From positions 124,001 through 188,000 of the forward strand of contig NZ_AUII01000002.1 in assembly GCF_000423625.1 (NCBI RefSeq): DNA of 64,000 nucleotides, written 5' to 3'. The notes beneath the pieces are model-generated. The model made no database searches. It had not been told where the DNA came from and saw only the letters and a program-made list of their open reading frames with translations. Within the stretch, counting starts at the first letter, position 1. Every line of letters starts with the position of its first letter. Source of the DNA: Pseudonocardia asaccharolytica DSM 44247 = NBRC 16224. GTDB lineage: Bacteria > Actinomycetota > Actinomycetes > Mycobacteriales > Pseudonocardiaceae. Below, piece by piece: positions 16,281 through 28,631 of this stretch. The position numbers and the translations under genes were made by a program.

Positions 16281-16895
16281 GTGGCCGAGCCCGCCGTCCG
16301 AAATGGCCTCGCAGCCCCGGCCCCGTCCGGGCACCCGATCTCCCCGACACCGGTCCCCGCCCCGCCATTCCTGCCCGAATCCGACCGCACCCTGGAGGTC
16401 CGGGCGCTCAACGCCGTCCAGGACGCGGCCGCGCGGCCGCCGCTCGTGCGTGTCGCGCGCGGAATGTCGCTGTTCGGCGAGCATGCGGGGGGTTGGCTGG
16501 CGATCGGGCTGCTCGGTGCGGCCGTCGACCGCTCCCGCCGCCGGGACTGGCTCATCGCCGCCGCCGGGGTCGCCGCGGCGCACGGCGCGTCGATCGCGGT
16601 CAAACGCGTCGTCCGCCGGCCCCGGCCGCAGGACCCGTCGGTGCGGGTGCTCGTCGGCACGCCCAGCAGGCTGAGCTTCCCGTCCGCGCACACGACGTCC
16701 ACCACGGCGGCGGCGGTCCTGTACGGCAGGTTGCTGGGCCGCCCGCTCGTCCCCGCGCTGGTGCCCCCGATGGCGCTGTCGCGGCTGGTCCTCGGCGTGC
16801 ACTACCCCAGCGACGTGGTCGTCGGCTCGGTCCTCGGCGCGATCGTCGCCCTCGGCTCGCGCCGGCTCGGCCGACGCCGGGGGGTGTCGCGATGA
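16281..16895 (+). CDS. PAP2 phosphatase, probable decaprenylphosphoryl-5-phosphoribose phosphatase
   Basis: 204-residue membrane phosphatase. All three PAP2 motifs are present: KRVVRRPRP, PSAHT (in LSFPSAHTTSTT) and SRLVLGVHYPSDV. GTG at 16281 follows AGGAGG at 16266 with a 9-nt spacer. Four-base overlap (ATGA) with the UbiA gene. In mycobacteria the same pair (Rv3807c-Rv3806c) is assigned to dephosphorylation and formation of decaprenylphosphoryl-phosphoribose on the way to DPA, the arabinose donor. Assignment rests on motif plus context. Confidence 0.85.
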   Translation: MAEPAVRNGLAAPAPSGHPISPTPVPAPPFLPESDRTLEVRALNAVQDAAARPPLVRVARGMSLFGEHAGGWLAIGLLGAAVDRSRRRDWLIAAAGVAAAHGASIAVKRVVRRPRPQDPSVRVLVGTPSRLSFPSAHTTSTTAAAVLYGRLLGRPLVPALVPPMALSRLVLGVHYPSDVVVGSVLGAIVALGSRRLGRRRGVSR

Positions 16896-17809
16896 CCAGC
16901 ACGGACGCGGCTTCGGTGGAGGCACCGGTGCGCAGCGCCGCCGGGGTGGTCGGCGGCGTGCTCAAGACGATGCGCCCGCGGCAATGGGTGAAGAACGTCC
17001 TGGTGCTGGCCGCGCCGTTCACGGCCGGTGACCTGTTCAGCGGCGACATCGCGGTCAACCTCGTGATCGCCTTCGCCGCGTTCTCGCTCGCCGCGTCCGG
17101 GGTGTATCTCGTCAACGACGCGAACGACGTCGAGGCCGACCGCGCGCATCCGACCAAGCGCAACCGGCCGATCGCCGCCGGCATCGTGCCCGCGCGGCTG
17201 GCCATCGTCGTCGCGGTGGTGCTGTTCCTCGGTGCGCTGGCGCTGAGCCTGCTCGCGTCGATACCGCTGCTGATCACAGTGGCCGTGTACATCGCGGTGC
17301 AGCTGGCGTACTGCTTCTGGCTCAAGCATCAGCCGGTGCTCGACATCTGCATCGTCGCGTCCGGCTTCCTGCTACGCGCGATCGCCGGGGGCGCGGCGGC
17401 GGCCATCCCGCTGTCGCAGTGGTTCCTGCTCGTGGCCGGGTTCGGCTCGCTGTTCATGGTGGCCGGCAAGCGCTACGCCGAGATGATGCTCGTCGAGCGG
17501 ACCGGCGCGAAGATCCGCAAGTCGCTGGAGGGCTACTCGGCGTCCTACCTGCGGTTCGTGTGGGCGCTCTCGGCCACCGTGCTGATCACGACCTACAGCC
17601 TGTGGGCGTTCGAGATCCGCGAGGTCCACCACAGCTCGGTGTGGTCGGTGGTCTCGATCGTGCCCTTCGTCATCGCGGTGCTGCGGTACTCCGTCGACGT
17701 CGACGGCGGTAACGGCGGGCAGCCCGAGGAGATCGCCCTGGCCGACCGGGTGCTGCAGGTGCTGGCCGCGGTGTGGATCGGCACGCTGGTGCTGGCGATC
17801 TACACGTGA
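16892..17809 (+). CDS. ubiA: Decaprenyl-phosphate phosphoribosyltransferase (UbiA family)
   Basis: 305-residue polytopic enzyme expected to transfer phosphoribose from PRPP to decaprenyl phosphate, the first committed step of DPA synthesis. It carries the UbiA signature MRPRQWVKN at the N terminus, the metal-binding NDANDVEADRAHPTKRNRPI around residues 83-103, and about 8-9 helices. Close in length to Rv3806c. The start overlaps the PAP2 stop. Works with DprE1 and DprE2 further along this window. Confidence 0.92.
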   Translation: MTSTDAASVEAPVRSAAGVVGGVLKTMRPRQWVKNVLVLAAPFTAGDLFSGDIAVNLVIAFAAFSLAASGVYLVNDANDVEADRAHPTKRNRPIAAGIVPARLAIVVAVVLFLGALALSLLASIPLLITVAVYIAVQLAYCFWLKHQPVLDICIVASGFLLRAIAGGAAAAIPLSQWFLLVAGFGSLFMVAGKRYAEMMLVERTGAKIRKSLEGYSASYLRFVWALSATVLITTYSLWAFEIREVHHSSVWSVVSIVPFVIAVLRYSVDVDGGNGGQPEEIALADRVLQVLAAVWIGTLVLAIYT

Positions 17810-17825
17810 CGATGGGTCTTCGGGT

Positions 17826-19139
17826 ATGAGCGATACCGTCCGCGGCCGGAAGGGCATCGGACTTTCCCGACACCTTTCGTCTCGGCGGACTGGTACCGCC
17901 ACCCACCTTGCCCTGGGCCTGGTGACGGTCGGCCTGGCGGGCTACGCCTTCGTCGTCGTCGTCGGGCACACGTTTCCGACCCCGCCGTACGCTGCGGAGG
18001 TCGGCGCGCTGACCTCGGTGTACTTCCTGATCAATATCATCGGGCCCGGCGTCTTCTTCGCTGTCGAACAGGAGACGAGCCGGGCTGTCACCGCCGCCCG
18101 CAGCGAGGGCGGGTCGATCCGAGAGGTCGCCGCACGGACCGGCCGGATCGCCGCTGCCGTCACCGTCGTGGTCGCGGCGTTGCTGCTGTTGTTGTGGCCG
18201 CCGGTGCTGAGCCGCGTGCTCGCCGGGCAAGCCGGCCTTCTGCTCGCCGTGGTGGTCGCCGCGGCGGGCGCTGCGGTCATGTACTGGGTCCGTGGCCTCC
18301 TCAGCGGGCAGAAGAGGCTACGACCGTACGCGCTGACCCTCTATCTCGAGGGTGCCGCGCGGCTGCTCCCGGGTGTCGTCCTGCTGGCCTTCGCCGTGCG
18401 ACAACCGACCTGGTACGCCCTCGCCTTCGCGCTGGGCGCACTGGTCGCGGGTCTGGCGCTGGCACCGGCCCTGAGGCTCGACCCGGGTTCGTCGGCTCGA
18501 TCCCATGTGGCCCGCGCGGGCCGCTCGGTGGCCATGCTCGTCGCAGCGGGACTGTTGATGCAGGCCATGGCCAACCTCGGGCCTGTGGTGGTGACGTTCC
18601 GCATGCCGGACGCCCTGGCCGCCAGCGTGTTCGCGCTCATGTTCGTCGCCGCACGGGTGCCGCTCTTCCTCTTCTCACCGGTTCAGGCGCTCCTCGTCCC
18701 TGCGCTCGCTCGCGCGGTGGCGGCCCGGCGACCGGACCTGCTCAAGCGCCATCTGCTCCGCGCACTCGCCGTGCTGGCCGCGCTCGGCGCCGTCGGTGTC
18801 CTTATCGCCGCGATGCTCGGTCCATGGGCGGTGCAGGTGCTGTTCAACGCGGCTGAGCGCCCGCCCGCGCTGCACGTTGCGCTCCTTGCCGCCGCCACGA
18901 TCTGCATGATGGCTGCGTTGACCTTCCAGGCTGCCCTCGTGGCCCTGGACGCTCAGCGGACCGTCATCGTCTCGTGGGTCGTGGGCTCGGTCGCCTTCCT
19001 CTCCGTGCTCCTCGTCTCGTCGGATCCCATCGGCGGCGCCCTGGCGGCGCAACTCCTCGGACCGGCGGTCGTGACGATCTGGGCGGCCCTGGGCACCGTG
19101 AGGGCAGTCGGCCGGATCCGGAGCGCGCCGACGCCGTGA
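17826..19139 (+). CDS. Polysaccharide flippase-like membrane protein (MOP/Wzx type)
   Basis: 437 residues with about 12 membrane helices and short loops, typical of O-unit or lipid-linked oligosaccharide exporters. The region GPGVFFAVEQETSRAVTAAR after helix 2 matches the family. ATG at 17826, 16 nt after ubiA. It opens a cassette with two GT2 enzymes, DUF2304 and galE on the same strand, suggesting export of a lipid-linked glycan made by that cassette. Substrate unknown. Confidence 0.75.
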   Translation: MSDTVRGRKGIGLSRHLSSRRTGTATHLALGLVTVGLAGYAFVVVVGHTFPTPPYAAEVGALTSVYFLINIIGPGVFFAVEQETSRAVTAARSEGGSIREVAARTGRIAAAVTVVVAALLLLLWPPVLSRVLAGQAGLLLAVVVAAAGAAVMYWVRGLLSGQKRLRPYALTLYLEGAARLLPGVVLLAFAVRQPTWYALAFALGALVAGLALAPALRLDPGSSARSHVARAGRSVAMLVAAGLLMQAMANLGPVVVTFRMPDALAASVFALMFVAARVPLFLFSPVQALLVPALARAVAARRPDLLKRHLLRALAVLAALGAVGVLIAAMLGPWAVQVLFNAAERPPALHVALLAAATICMMAALTFQAALVALDAQRTVIVSWVVGSVAFLSVLLVSSDPIGGALAAQLLGPAVVTIWAALGTVRAVGRIRSAPTP

Positions 19140-19216
19140 GCGGGTCCGGACCGGTCGGGCTGACGCGGCGGGCGCGGCTACCCTCGTCTCATCAGCCCCG
19201 ACGACCGGAGAACCGA

Positions 19217-19912
19217 ATGCCAATTCCGCGAGGCGTCGACGACGTATGGCTCGTCGTGCCCGTCTTCAACGAGCAGGCAGTGATCGGGTCGGTCATCGAG
19301 GAGATCCTGCGCACCTATCCCAACGTGGTCTGCGTGGACGACGGGAGTTCGGACGGTTCGGCCGAGGCCATCGCATCGACCGGCGCACACCTGGTGCGGC
19401 ACCCGATCAATCTCGGCCAGGGGGCTGCGCTGCAGACGGGCCTGACCTACGCGTGTGCCCGTCCGGGCGCGCAGTACTTCGTCACCTTCGACGCGGACGG
19501 TCAGCACCGGGTGGAGGACGCACTCAACATGGTCGCCAAGGCTCGCTCCGGTGAGGCCGACGTGGTGCTCGGTTCCCGGTTTCTCGAGAGCGCGGCGACC
19601 GTGCCCGCGCTGAAACGGTTCGTGCTCAGATGCATCGCCGCGCTGAGCCCCGCGGCGCGGCGGCTGAACCTCACCGACGCACACAATGGCCTACGGGTCT
19701 TCACGCGGCCCGTCGTGGAGGAGTTCCGCATCAGTATGAACCGTATGGCGCACGCATCTGAGATCGTCTCCTACCTCTCGCGCTCTTCATGGCGCGTGGC
19801 GGAGATGCCGGTGTCCGTCCTCTACACCGACTATTCGATGAGTAAGGGCCAGTCGCTCGTGAACGGGGTGAACGTCCTGTTCGATCTGTCGGTGCGGCAA
19901 CGGGGAGCGTGA
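19217..19912 (+). CDS. Family 2 glycosyltransferase (dolichyl-phosphate-sugar-synthase-like)
   Basis: 231-residue GT-A enzyme without membrane helices. It shows VVPVFNEQAVIGSVI, the nucleotide-binding VVCVDDGSSDGS, and DADGQHRVED with the DAD metal motif, followed by VLGSRF. These match polyprenyl-phosphate sugar transferases of the DPM1 type. ATG at 19217. Four bases separate it from the DUF2304 gene; the GT2-DUF2304 pair is frequent, with the DUF2304 protein a probable membrane anchor. Confidence 0.85.
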   Translation: MPIPRGVDDVWLVVPVFNEQAVIGSVIEEILRTYPNVVCVDDGSSDGSAEAIASTGAHLVRHPINLGQGAALQTGLTYACARPGAQYFVTFDADGQHRVEDALNMVAKARSGEADVVLGSRFLESAATVPALKRFVLRCIAALSPAARRLNLTDAHNGLRVFTRPVVEEFRISMNRMAHASEIVSYLSRSSWRVAEMPVSVLYTDYSMSKGQSLVNGVNVLFDLSVRQRGA

Positions 19913-19916
19913 AGCC

Positions 19917-20336
19917 GTGCTCATCCAGATCCTCCTGCTGATCGTGATCTCCGGGTTACTCGTCGTCTTCGTCCGGAGCCGTCACGGCGTCCGGATGCAG
20001 GCCGGCAAGCGCATCGGCCTGGTGCTGTTCGCGCTGGTGAACTTCTATGCCATCCTCCGGCCTGACGACCTGACGGCCGTCGCGAACTGGTTCGGGGTTG
20101 GGCGTGGCACGGACCTGCTGCTCTACGCGCTCGTCGTGGTGTTCCTGCTTGCGATGCTCAACACCTACCTGCGGTTCCAGGGCGTGGAGCGTCAGCTCAC
20201 CGAGCTGGCCCGCACGCTCGCAGTCCGCGAAGCCGAGATCGTCAACCGTGACCGTGGGCTGCTCTCCGCGTCCGACCCGGTCGTCACGGCGGTGACCTCG
20301 GGCCAGCCCGAGCACCCCTCTGCGAGGGATTCGTGA
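19917..20336 (+). CDS. DUF2304 membrane protein
   Basis: 139 residues. Three membrane helices (LIQILLLIVISGLLVVFVRS, KRIGLVLFALVNFYAILRP and TDLLLYALVVVFLLAML) are followed by a cytoplasmic amphipathic segment (VERQLTELARTLAVREAEI). GTG start at 19917, and a GTGA overlap with the next glycosyltransferase. Such proteins accompany DPM-like glycosyltransferases and probably anchor them; no catalytic residues are seen. Confidence 0.8.
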   Translation: MLIQILLLIVISGLLVVFVRSRHGVRMQAGKRIGLVLFALVNFYAILRPDDLTAVANWFGVGRGTDLLLYALVVVFLLAMLNTYLRFQGVERQLTELARTLAVREAEIVNRDRGLLSASDPVVTAVTSGQPEHPSARDS

Positions 20337-21211
20337 GCATCCACTTCGTGATCCCGTATTACGGTGACCCCGGGTATCTGATCGACGCGGTCGACAGCGT
20401 CCGCAAACAGACTGTCTCCGACTGGGAACTCACCGTCGTGGACGATGGCTACCCCGGCAGGGTCGTCGCCGACCACCTGGTATCGCTCGGCGACAGCCGC
20501 ATCGAGTACCTCCGCAACTCCGAACGACTGGGACCGAACGGAAACACGTACAAGTGTTCCCGGCTGGGCCGCCGCGAGTTGCTCTGCACCATGAACGCCG
20601 ACGATCTGCTGGAGCCGAAATACGTCGAGATCGTCTCCGGCCACTTCCGGGACCAGTCAGTGGTAGCGGTGCAACCGGGTGTGACGGTGGTCGACGAGAA
20701 CGGTGGTGTCGGTGACAGCCTGGCGGACCGGGTGAAGCGGGTCATCAGCGCCCGGCCCCGCTCGCGGGGAACCATCGAAGGGGAGGCGGGTGTGCGCAGT
20801 CTGCTGGCGGGTAACTGGTTGTACACGCCGTCGTTGACCTATCGAGCCGCGGCTGTGGTGGATATTCCCTTCCACGAGGGCATCGATGCGATCCACGATC
20901 TCGCGTTCGTGGTCGATCTCCTGCTCGGTGGCGGCAGGATCGCGATCGACCCGGCGCCGGCCTTCCGGTATCGGCGCCACGGCGCGAGCGACTCGTCGAC
21001 GCGTGCCCGCGACGGCAGACGATACGACCAGGAGCAGCGGTACTTCCGGGAGATCGCATTGCAGCTACGTCTCCGCGGCTGGGCGCGGGCCGCCCGAGCG
21101 GCCGACCTGCACGTCTTCTCCCGGCTCCACGCGCTGAAGGTGGCGGTCGAAATGGCAACGGCAGGTGACCTGTCCGGCGCCCGGGCGATGGTCGGCCGGA
21201 TGCTGAGCTAG
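20333..21211 (+). CDS. Family 2 glycosyltransferase
   Basis: 292-residue soluble GT-A enzyme. It has FVIPYYGDPGYLIDAVDS, LTVVDDGYPG and MNADDLLEPKYVE, the last holding the metal-binding DD pair. No membrane helix. GTG at 20333 overlaps the DUF2304 stop. Acts within the 17.8-22.4 kb polysaccharide cassette; acceptor and donor are unknown, though galE nearby makes UDP-galactose or UDP-N-acetylgalactosamine plausible. Confidence 0.82.
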   Translation: MSIHFVIPYYGDPGYLIDAVDSVRKQTVSDWELTVVDDGYPGRVVADHLVSLGDSRIEYLRNSERLGPNGNTYKCSRLGRRELLCTMNADDLLEPKYVEIVSGHFRDQSVVAVQPGVTVVDENGGVGDSLADRVKRVISARPRSRGTIEGEAGVRSLLAGNWLYTPSLTYRAAAVVDIPFHEGIDAIHDLAFVVDLLLGGGRIAIDPAPAFRYRRHGASDSSTRARDGRRYDQEQRYFREIALQLRLRGWARAARAADLHVFSRLHALKVAVEMATAGDLSGARAMVGRMLS

Positions 21212-21274
21212 CGCCTCGCACCTCAAGCAGATCACGCGACATCAGCCACGCACACCCGACCGCGAAGGAACCTG

Positions 21275-21388
21275 ATGATCTACCGCCTCTTGGGTGCGTC
21301 ACGTGGGGCGATCTCGCCTTCGTGGAGCGCGGCCGGGACGCCTGAACCGACCCGATCCTGGCCGTGCCCGGGGTGTGGTCATCGGTGA
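21275..21388 (+). CDS. Possible 37-residue small protein coupled to galE
   Basis: Short frame starting MIYRLLGASRGAISPS and ending CPGCGHR, with a possible zinc knuckle. Support: AAGGA lies 5 nt before the ATG, and its TGA overlaps the galE GTG in a GTGA arrangement, like real coupled genes in this window. Against: no recognisable family and mixed codon use. It may be a leader frame for galE or the truncated start of a lost gene. Confidence 0.35.
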   Translation: MIYRLLGASRGAISPSWSAAGTPEPTRSWPCPGCGHR

Positions 21389-22353
21389 CGTGGTTGCTCA
21401 CCGGAGGGGCCGGCTATATCGGCGGGCACGTGCTGCGTGCCCTACAGGCCGGGGGCCGACAGGTCGTCGTTCTCGACGACCTGTCCACCGGTCTGCGGGA
21501 GCGGGTTTCCTGCGTGCCTCTCGTCGAGGCGAGCCTCCTCGAGGGAGAAGACGTCCTGGCTGCGGCCATGGCCCGACATGGGGTGACCGGGATTGTTCAT
21601 CTCGCGGCCAAGAAGGCGGTCGCGGAGTCGGTCGAGCGACCCCTTTACTACTTCGAGCAGAATGTCACCGGCACCGTGGCGCTCCTGCGGGCCGCGGTTC
21701 GGGCCGGTGTACATAACCTGCTCTACTCCTCCAGCGCTGCGGTCTACGGTGCGAGCGAGGCTGGGCTGTTGAGCGAGGACCATCCCACGGTTCCGACCAG
21801 TCCTTATGGGGAGAGCAAGCTCGCCGCCGAGTGGCTGGTGCGGCGCACCGCCGAAGCGCACGGGATGGCCTGGACGGCGCTGCGCTACTTCAACGTTGCG
21901 GGCGCCGCGGATGCCATGCTGGCGGATCGGGGGGTGTCGAACTTGCTGCCGATCGTCCTGCGTAACGTCGAGCTGGGACGGGTGACCGAGGTGTTCGGCG
22001 GCGACTGGCCGACGCGGGATGGGTCGTGTGTGCGCGACTACGTGCACGTGGAGGACCTCGCCGACGCACACCGGGCGGCGGTTGACGGGCTGGAGAGCGG
22101 GCTGTTGCGGGCCGGGGTGTTCAATGTCGGCCGGGGTACCGGGGTGAGCGTGCTCGAGATGCTCGCCGAGGTCGAGCGGGTGGTTGACAGGCCGGTGCCC
22201 CATTGCGTGGTCGGGCGCAGACCGGGCGATCCGGCGTCGGTCGTCGCGGACGTCTCCCGGATCGAGTCCGACTTGGGATGGAAGGCCCGTTTCGGCGTGG
22301 AGGACATCGTGGCCAGCGCTTGGGATGCATGGTGGTCCGGCGCCGCGGGCTGA
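21385..22353 (+). CDS. galE: UDP-glucose 4-epimerase (GalE-like extended SDR)
   Basis: 322-residue cytoplasmic NAD-dependent epimerase. Rossmann motif TGGAGYIGG at about 6-14; active-site Y141 and K145 in SPYGESK, with serines at about 115-117; and VHLAAKKAVAESVERPLYYFEQN, typical of GalE. It supplies UDP-galactose, which glf can convert to UDP-galactofuranose. GTG at 21385 was chosen because it matches the usual N terminus (VTWLLTGGAG) and overlaps the small frame upstream; GTG at 21364 is possible. Confidence 0.9.
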   Translation: MTWLLTGGAGYIGGHVLRALQAGGRQVVVLDDLSTGLRERVSCVPLVEASLLEGEDVLAAAMARHGVTGIVHLAAKKAVAESVERPLYYFEQNVTGTVALLRAAVRAGVHNLLYSSSAAVYGASEAGLLSEDHPTVPTSPYGESKLAAEWLVRRTAEAHGMAWTALRYFNVAGAADAMLADRGVSNLLPIVLRNVELGRVTEVFGGDWPTRDGSCVRDYVHVEDLADAHRAAVDGLESGLLRAGVFNVGRGTGVSVLEMLAEVERVVDRPVPHCVVGRRPGDPASVVADVSRIESDLGWKARFGVEDIVASAWDAWWSGAAG

Positions 22354-22389
22354 TCCGGCGGAGGGCACCCCATCGACCCTCCGTCCGGT

Positions 22390-23085
22390 CTAGGCGGGTC
22401 GACGTGCCAACACCGCCTGCTGGCGGTAGCGAGGGATCGGGACACTTGTGGCGCGCAGGCCCTCGAGGCGCTGGGTTGTCTGCGGCGGGATTCGCAGCAT
22501 CCGACGGACCAGTCGCTCGCCCGCTGCGAGCGGGAAGACGATCTTGGTAACGTCCTCGTCGAGGATCTCCAGGCCGGCTGACCGGAGAACCTCGTTCACC
22601 GCCGCGGCCGACCGATACTCGCGCACATGTGTGGGATCGAGCACCCAGCCCGCCTGGGGATTCCGGCGGAAGTACCACGCCCCTGGGAGCTTGACCGGCG
22701 TCTCGACGTAAACCAGTCCACCCGGCTTCGCCATATCGCGCAACGTGCGGGCGTACGCGCGGTCGTCCGGAGCGTGTTCGATCACGTGAGTGGAGATGAC
22801 GAGGTCGAACGAGCCGGGTGGGAAGGGTACGGCCGCGCCCTCGTCGAGGGCGACATGATGACCGCGGTTGCGCGCAGCCTCGGCGCGAGTCGGGCTCACC
22901 TCGAACCCGGACAGCTCCCAGCTGTGGCTGAAGGCGTCGCGGAGCAGGGTCAGCAACGCTCCCTCACCGCAGCCCATGTCGAGCGCGGATCCCGACGACC
23001 CGGCCATGGCCTGCTGTAGCAGCGGGGGTACCGCGTCCTTGTCGTCGAGCTGGGGGTAGGTCTGCGCGTACTGATCCCAGTCCAT
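22390..23085 (-). CDS. Class I SAM-dependent methyltransferase
   Basis: 231 residues. The SAM-binding motif I is LDMGCGEGALL (about 35-45), followed by the acidic FEVSPTRAE and the motif FDLVISTHVIEHAPD of the type 11/23 methyltransferases. ATG at 23085 is placed 8 nt after a -10 hexamer on this strand. Its stop faces galE about 37 nt away. The substrate is probably a glycan or lipid of the adjacent cassette; this is inferred from position only. Confidence 0.85.
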   Translation of the reverse strand: MDWDQYAQTYPQLDDKDAVPPLLQQAMAGSSGSALDMGCGEGALLTLLRDAFSHSWELSGFEVSPTRAEAARNRGHHVALDEGAAVPFPPGSFDLVISTHVIEHAPDDRAYARTLRDMAKPGGLVYVETPVKLPGAWYFRRNPQAGWVLDPTHVREYRSAAAVNEVLRSAGLEILDEDVTKIVFPLAAGERLVRRMLRIPPQTTQRLEGLRATSVPIPRYRQQAVLARRPA

Positions 23086-23093
23086 GCAGCAGG

Positions 23094-23099
23094 AGCGTA
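23094..23099 (-). promoter_or_regulatory. -10 hexamer TACGCT (minus strand), leaderless start
   Basis: Ends 8 nt before the ATG at 23085. Confidence 0.55.
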
Positions 23100-23209
23100 G
23101 CGGCCGGGTCAGACACCACCGTCAGGGATCACATGGCTACGCACAGCGACCGAGGTCAGTGCACGACCTCGCGCTATCCGCTCGTCAACATCATGGCGTT
23201 CCTCAGGAG

Positions 23210-26473
<3,264 letters not shown>

Positions 26474-26487
26474 GCGCCCACCGCCAC

Positions 26488-26493
26488 TACGCT
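26488..26493 (+). promoter_or_regulatory. -10 hexamer TACGCT, leaderless start of glfT2
   Basis: Lies in the 28-nt glf-glfT2 gap and ends 8 nt before the GTG at 26502, so glfT2 may have its own promoter. Confidence 0.5.
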
Positions 26494-26501
26494 CGGCCGT
26501 C

Positions 26502-28604
26502 GTGCGCCCACCACGATCCGGGGGCGCGCAACCCGATACCACTGATTTGCGACCCATGAGGACCGAGGCACCCCACCCGATGACCGACGTCGCCACCGAG
26601 ACCGCCCGTTCCGCGTCAAGCCCGCGGCCGGATCTCGAACAGCCGCCCGCCCAGGTGCACAGCCTGCTGCAGCGGGTGATCCTGCCCCGCCCGAGCGACC
26701 CGGTGCGGGTGCGCGCCCTCTACGTCGACGAGCGGACCGCCACCCGGCTCGCGCCCACCGAACCGGAGCCCGGCGAGCTGGCGGACCCGATGACGCTGAC
26801 GGTCTCGACGGCGAACGGCAGGCGGCTGCGCGTCACCTCGCGCACGACGGCCGTCGTGCCCGCGCAGAGCGAGGTGTCCTTCGGCGCCTATTTCAACGGC
26901 TTCGCGGCCGGCTACTGGCGGCGCTGGTCGATCCTCACCGAGGTGCGCCTGCGGCTGTCGCTGGAGGGCGCCGGACGGGTCGACGTGTACCGCACCAAGG
27001 CCGACGGCTCGCAGATCTACGTCTGCGGCGGACTGCTCGCCGAACCCGACCGGCACGAGGTCGACCTGGGCCTCGACCTGCACCCGTTCGAGGACGGCGG
27101 CTGGTACTGGTTCGATCTCACCACCGACGACCACGGGCTCGTCGTGCACGAGGGCGGCTGGTACGCCGCGCAGGAGGCGCCGGGCCGGGCCGCGGTGACC
27201 GTCGGGATGCCGACGTTCAACCGGCCCGCCGACTGCGTCGCCACGCTCGCCGCGATCGGCTCGGACCCGGCCGTCCTCGATGTGGTGACCGCGGTGATCC
27301 TGCCCGACCAGGGCACCCAGAAGGTCCGCGACGCCGACGGCTATGCGCAGGCCGCGGCTCGGCTCGGTGGCCGGCTGCGGATCATCGACCAGCCCAACCT
27401 CGGCGGCTCCGGCGGCTACGCCCGGATCATGTACGAGGCCCTGTACGGCTCGGACGGGGCGGGCATCGACTGCGAGCAGATCCTGTTCATGGACGACGAC
27501 ATCCTGCTCGAGCCGGACTCGATCCTGCGGGCCGTCGCGTTCTCCCGGTTCGCCCGCGAGCCGATGCTCGTCGGCGGGCAGATGCTGTCGTTGCAGGTCC
27601 GCTCGCAGCTGTCCACGATGGGTGAGGTCGTCGACCGCAACACGTTCCTGTGGCGCAACGCCCCCCAGACCCATCCGCATCACGACTTCGCCGACCAGAC
27701 CCTGCGCCAGACGCCCTGGCTGCACCGCCGCGTCGACGTCGACTACAACGCCTGGTGGATGTGCCTGATCCCGCGAATGGTCGCCGAGGATCTCGGGCTG
27801 CCCCTGCCGCTGTTCATCAAATGGGACGACGCCGAGTACGGGCTGCGCGCCCGGTCCCGCGGCTATCGCACGGCCACCGTGCCGGGCATCGGGATCTGGC
27901 ACATGTCGTTCATGGAGAAGGACGACACCAGCGACTGGCAGGCCTACTTCCACTACCGCAACCGGTTCGTCGCGGCGGCGCTGCACGGCCCCGAGGACCC
28001 GAAGGCGCTGCTGCGCGACACGCTCAAGCGCACGCTGCGGCATCTGCTGCTGATGGAGTATTCGGCGGTGGCGCTGCAGGAGATGGCGCTGCGCGACTTC
28101 CTGGCCGGCCCGGAGGCGCTGTTCCCGAAGCTGCCGGTGGTGCTGGGGGAGATCCGGGCCAAGCGCGCCGAGTACGACGACGGCTGTCCGCTCGACTCCG
28201 CCACCGAGGTCCCGCTCTCGCATCTCGACGAGATGGCCGCGCAGATGTTCCCCGAACCCCCGGTCGGCAAGGTGGCGATCGCGAAGGGGCTGGTCAAGGG
28301 TGTGCTGCACAATCTGCGCCCATCCGATCCGGCGGACCAGGTCGTGCCGCAGCGCAACGTGTCGTCGCGGCAGGCGCAGTGGTTCGTGCTGTCCCGGCTC
28401 GACTCGGCCACGGTGACCACTCCGGACGGCCGCGGCGTCACCTTCCGGCGCCGCGACCGGCAGCTGTTCACCGCGCAGCTGCGCCGGTCGATGGCGCAGC
28501 TGCGGGAGATCGGTAAGGCCTGGCCCGAGCTGCGTCGCCGCTACCGGGAGGCCCAGCCGGAGCTGACCGGCCGCGAGGGCTGGCGGCAGATCTTCCAGCG
28601 CTGA
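26502..28604 (+). CDS. glfT2: Galactofuranosyltransferase GlfT2
   Basis: 700 residues; polymerises the galactan with alternating beta-1,5 and beta-1,6 galactofuranose at the inner membrane face. An N-terminal beta domain (starting near LLQRVILPRPSDPVRVRALY, with SEVSFGAYFNGFAAGYWRRW) precedes the GT-A domain, whose metal motif DDD is at about 331-333 (LFMDDDILLEPDS). The later acidic segment IKWDDAEYGLRARSRG also matches GlfT2. A helical C terminus ends in LTGREGWRQIFQR. It is some 60 residues longer than the M. tuberculosis enzyme, mostly at the N terminus; ATG at 26557 or 26581 would shorten it. Confidence 0.93.
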   Translation: MRPPRSGGAQPDTTDLRPMRTEAPHPMTDVATETARSASSPRPDLEQPPAQVHSLLQRVILPRPSDPVRVRALYVDERTATRLAPTEPEPGELADPMTLTVSTANGRRLRVTSRTTAVVPAQSEVSFGAYFNGFAAGYWRRWSILTEVRLRLSLEGAGRVDVYRTKADGSQIYVCGGLLAEPDRHEVDLGLDLHPFEDGGWYWFDLTTDDHGLVVHEGGWYAAQEAPGRAAVTVGMPTFNRPADCVATLAAIGSDPAVLDVVTAVILPDQGTQKVRDADGYAQAAARLGGRLRIIDQPNLGGSGGYARIMYEALYGSDGAGIDCEQILFMDDDILLEPDSILRAVAFSRFAREPMLVGGQMLSLQVRSQLSTMGEVVDRNTFLWRNAPQTHPHHDFADQTLRQTPWLHRRVDVDYNAWWMCLIPRMVAEDLGLPLPLFIKWDDAEYGLRARSRGYRTATVPGIGIWHMSFMEKDDTSDWQAYFHYRNRFVAAALHGPEDPKALLRDTLKRTLRHLLLMEYSAVALQEMALRDFLAGPEALFPKLPVVLGEIRAKRAEYDDGCPLDSATEVPLSHLDEMAAQMFPEPPVGKVAIAKGLVKGVLHNLRPSDPADQVVPQRNVSSRQAQWFVLSRLDSATVTTPDGRGVTFRRRDRQLFTAQLRRSMAQLREIGKAWPELRRRYREAQPELTGREGWRQIFQR

Positions 28605-28631
28605 CGCCTTCGCCCGCCCAGCCCCGAACGA

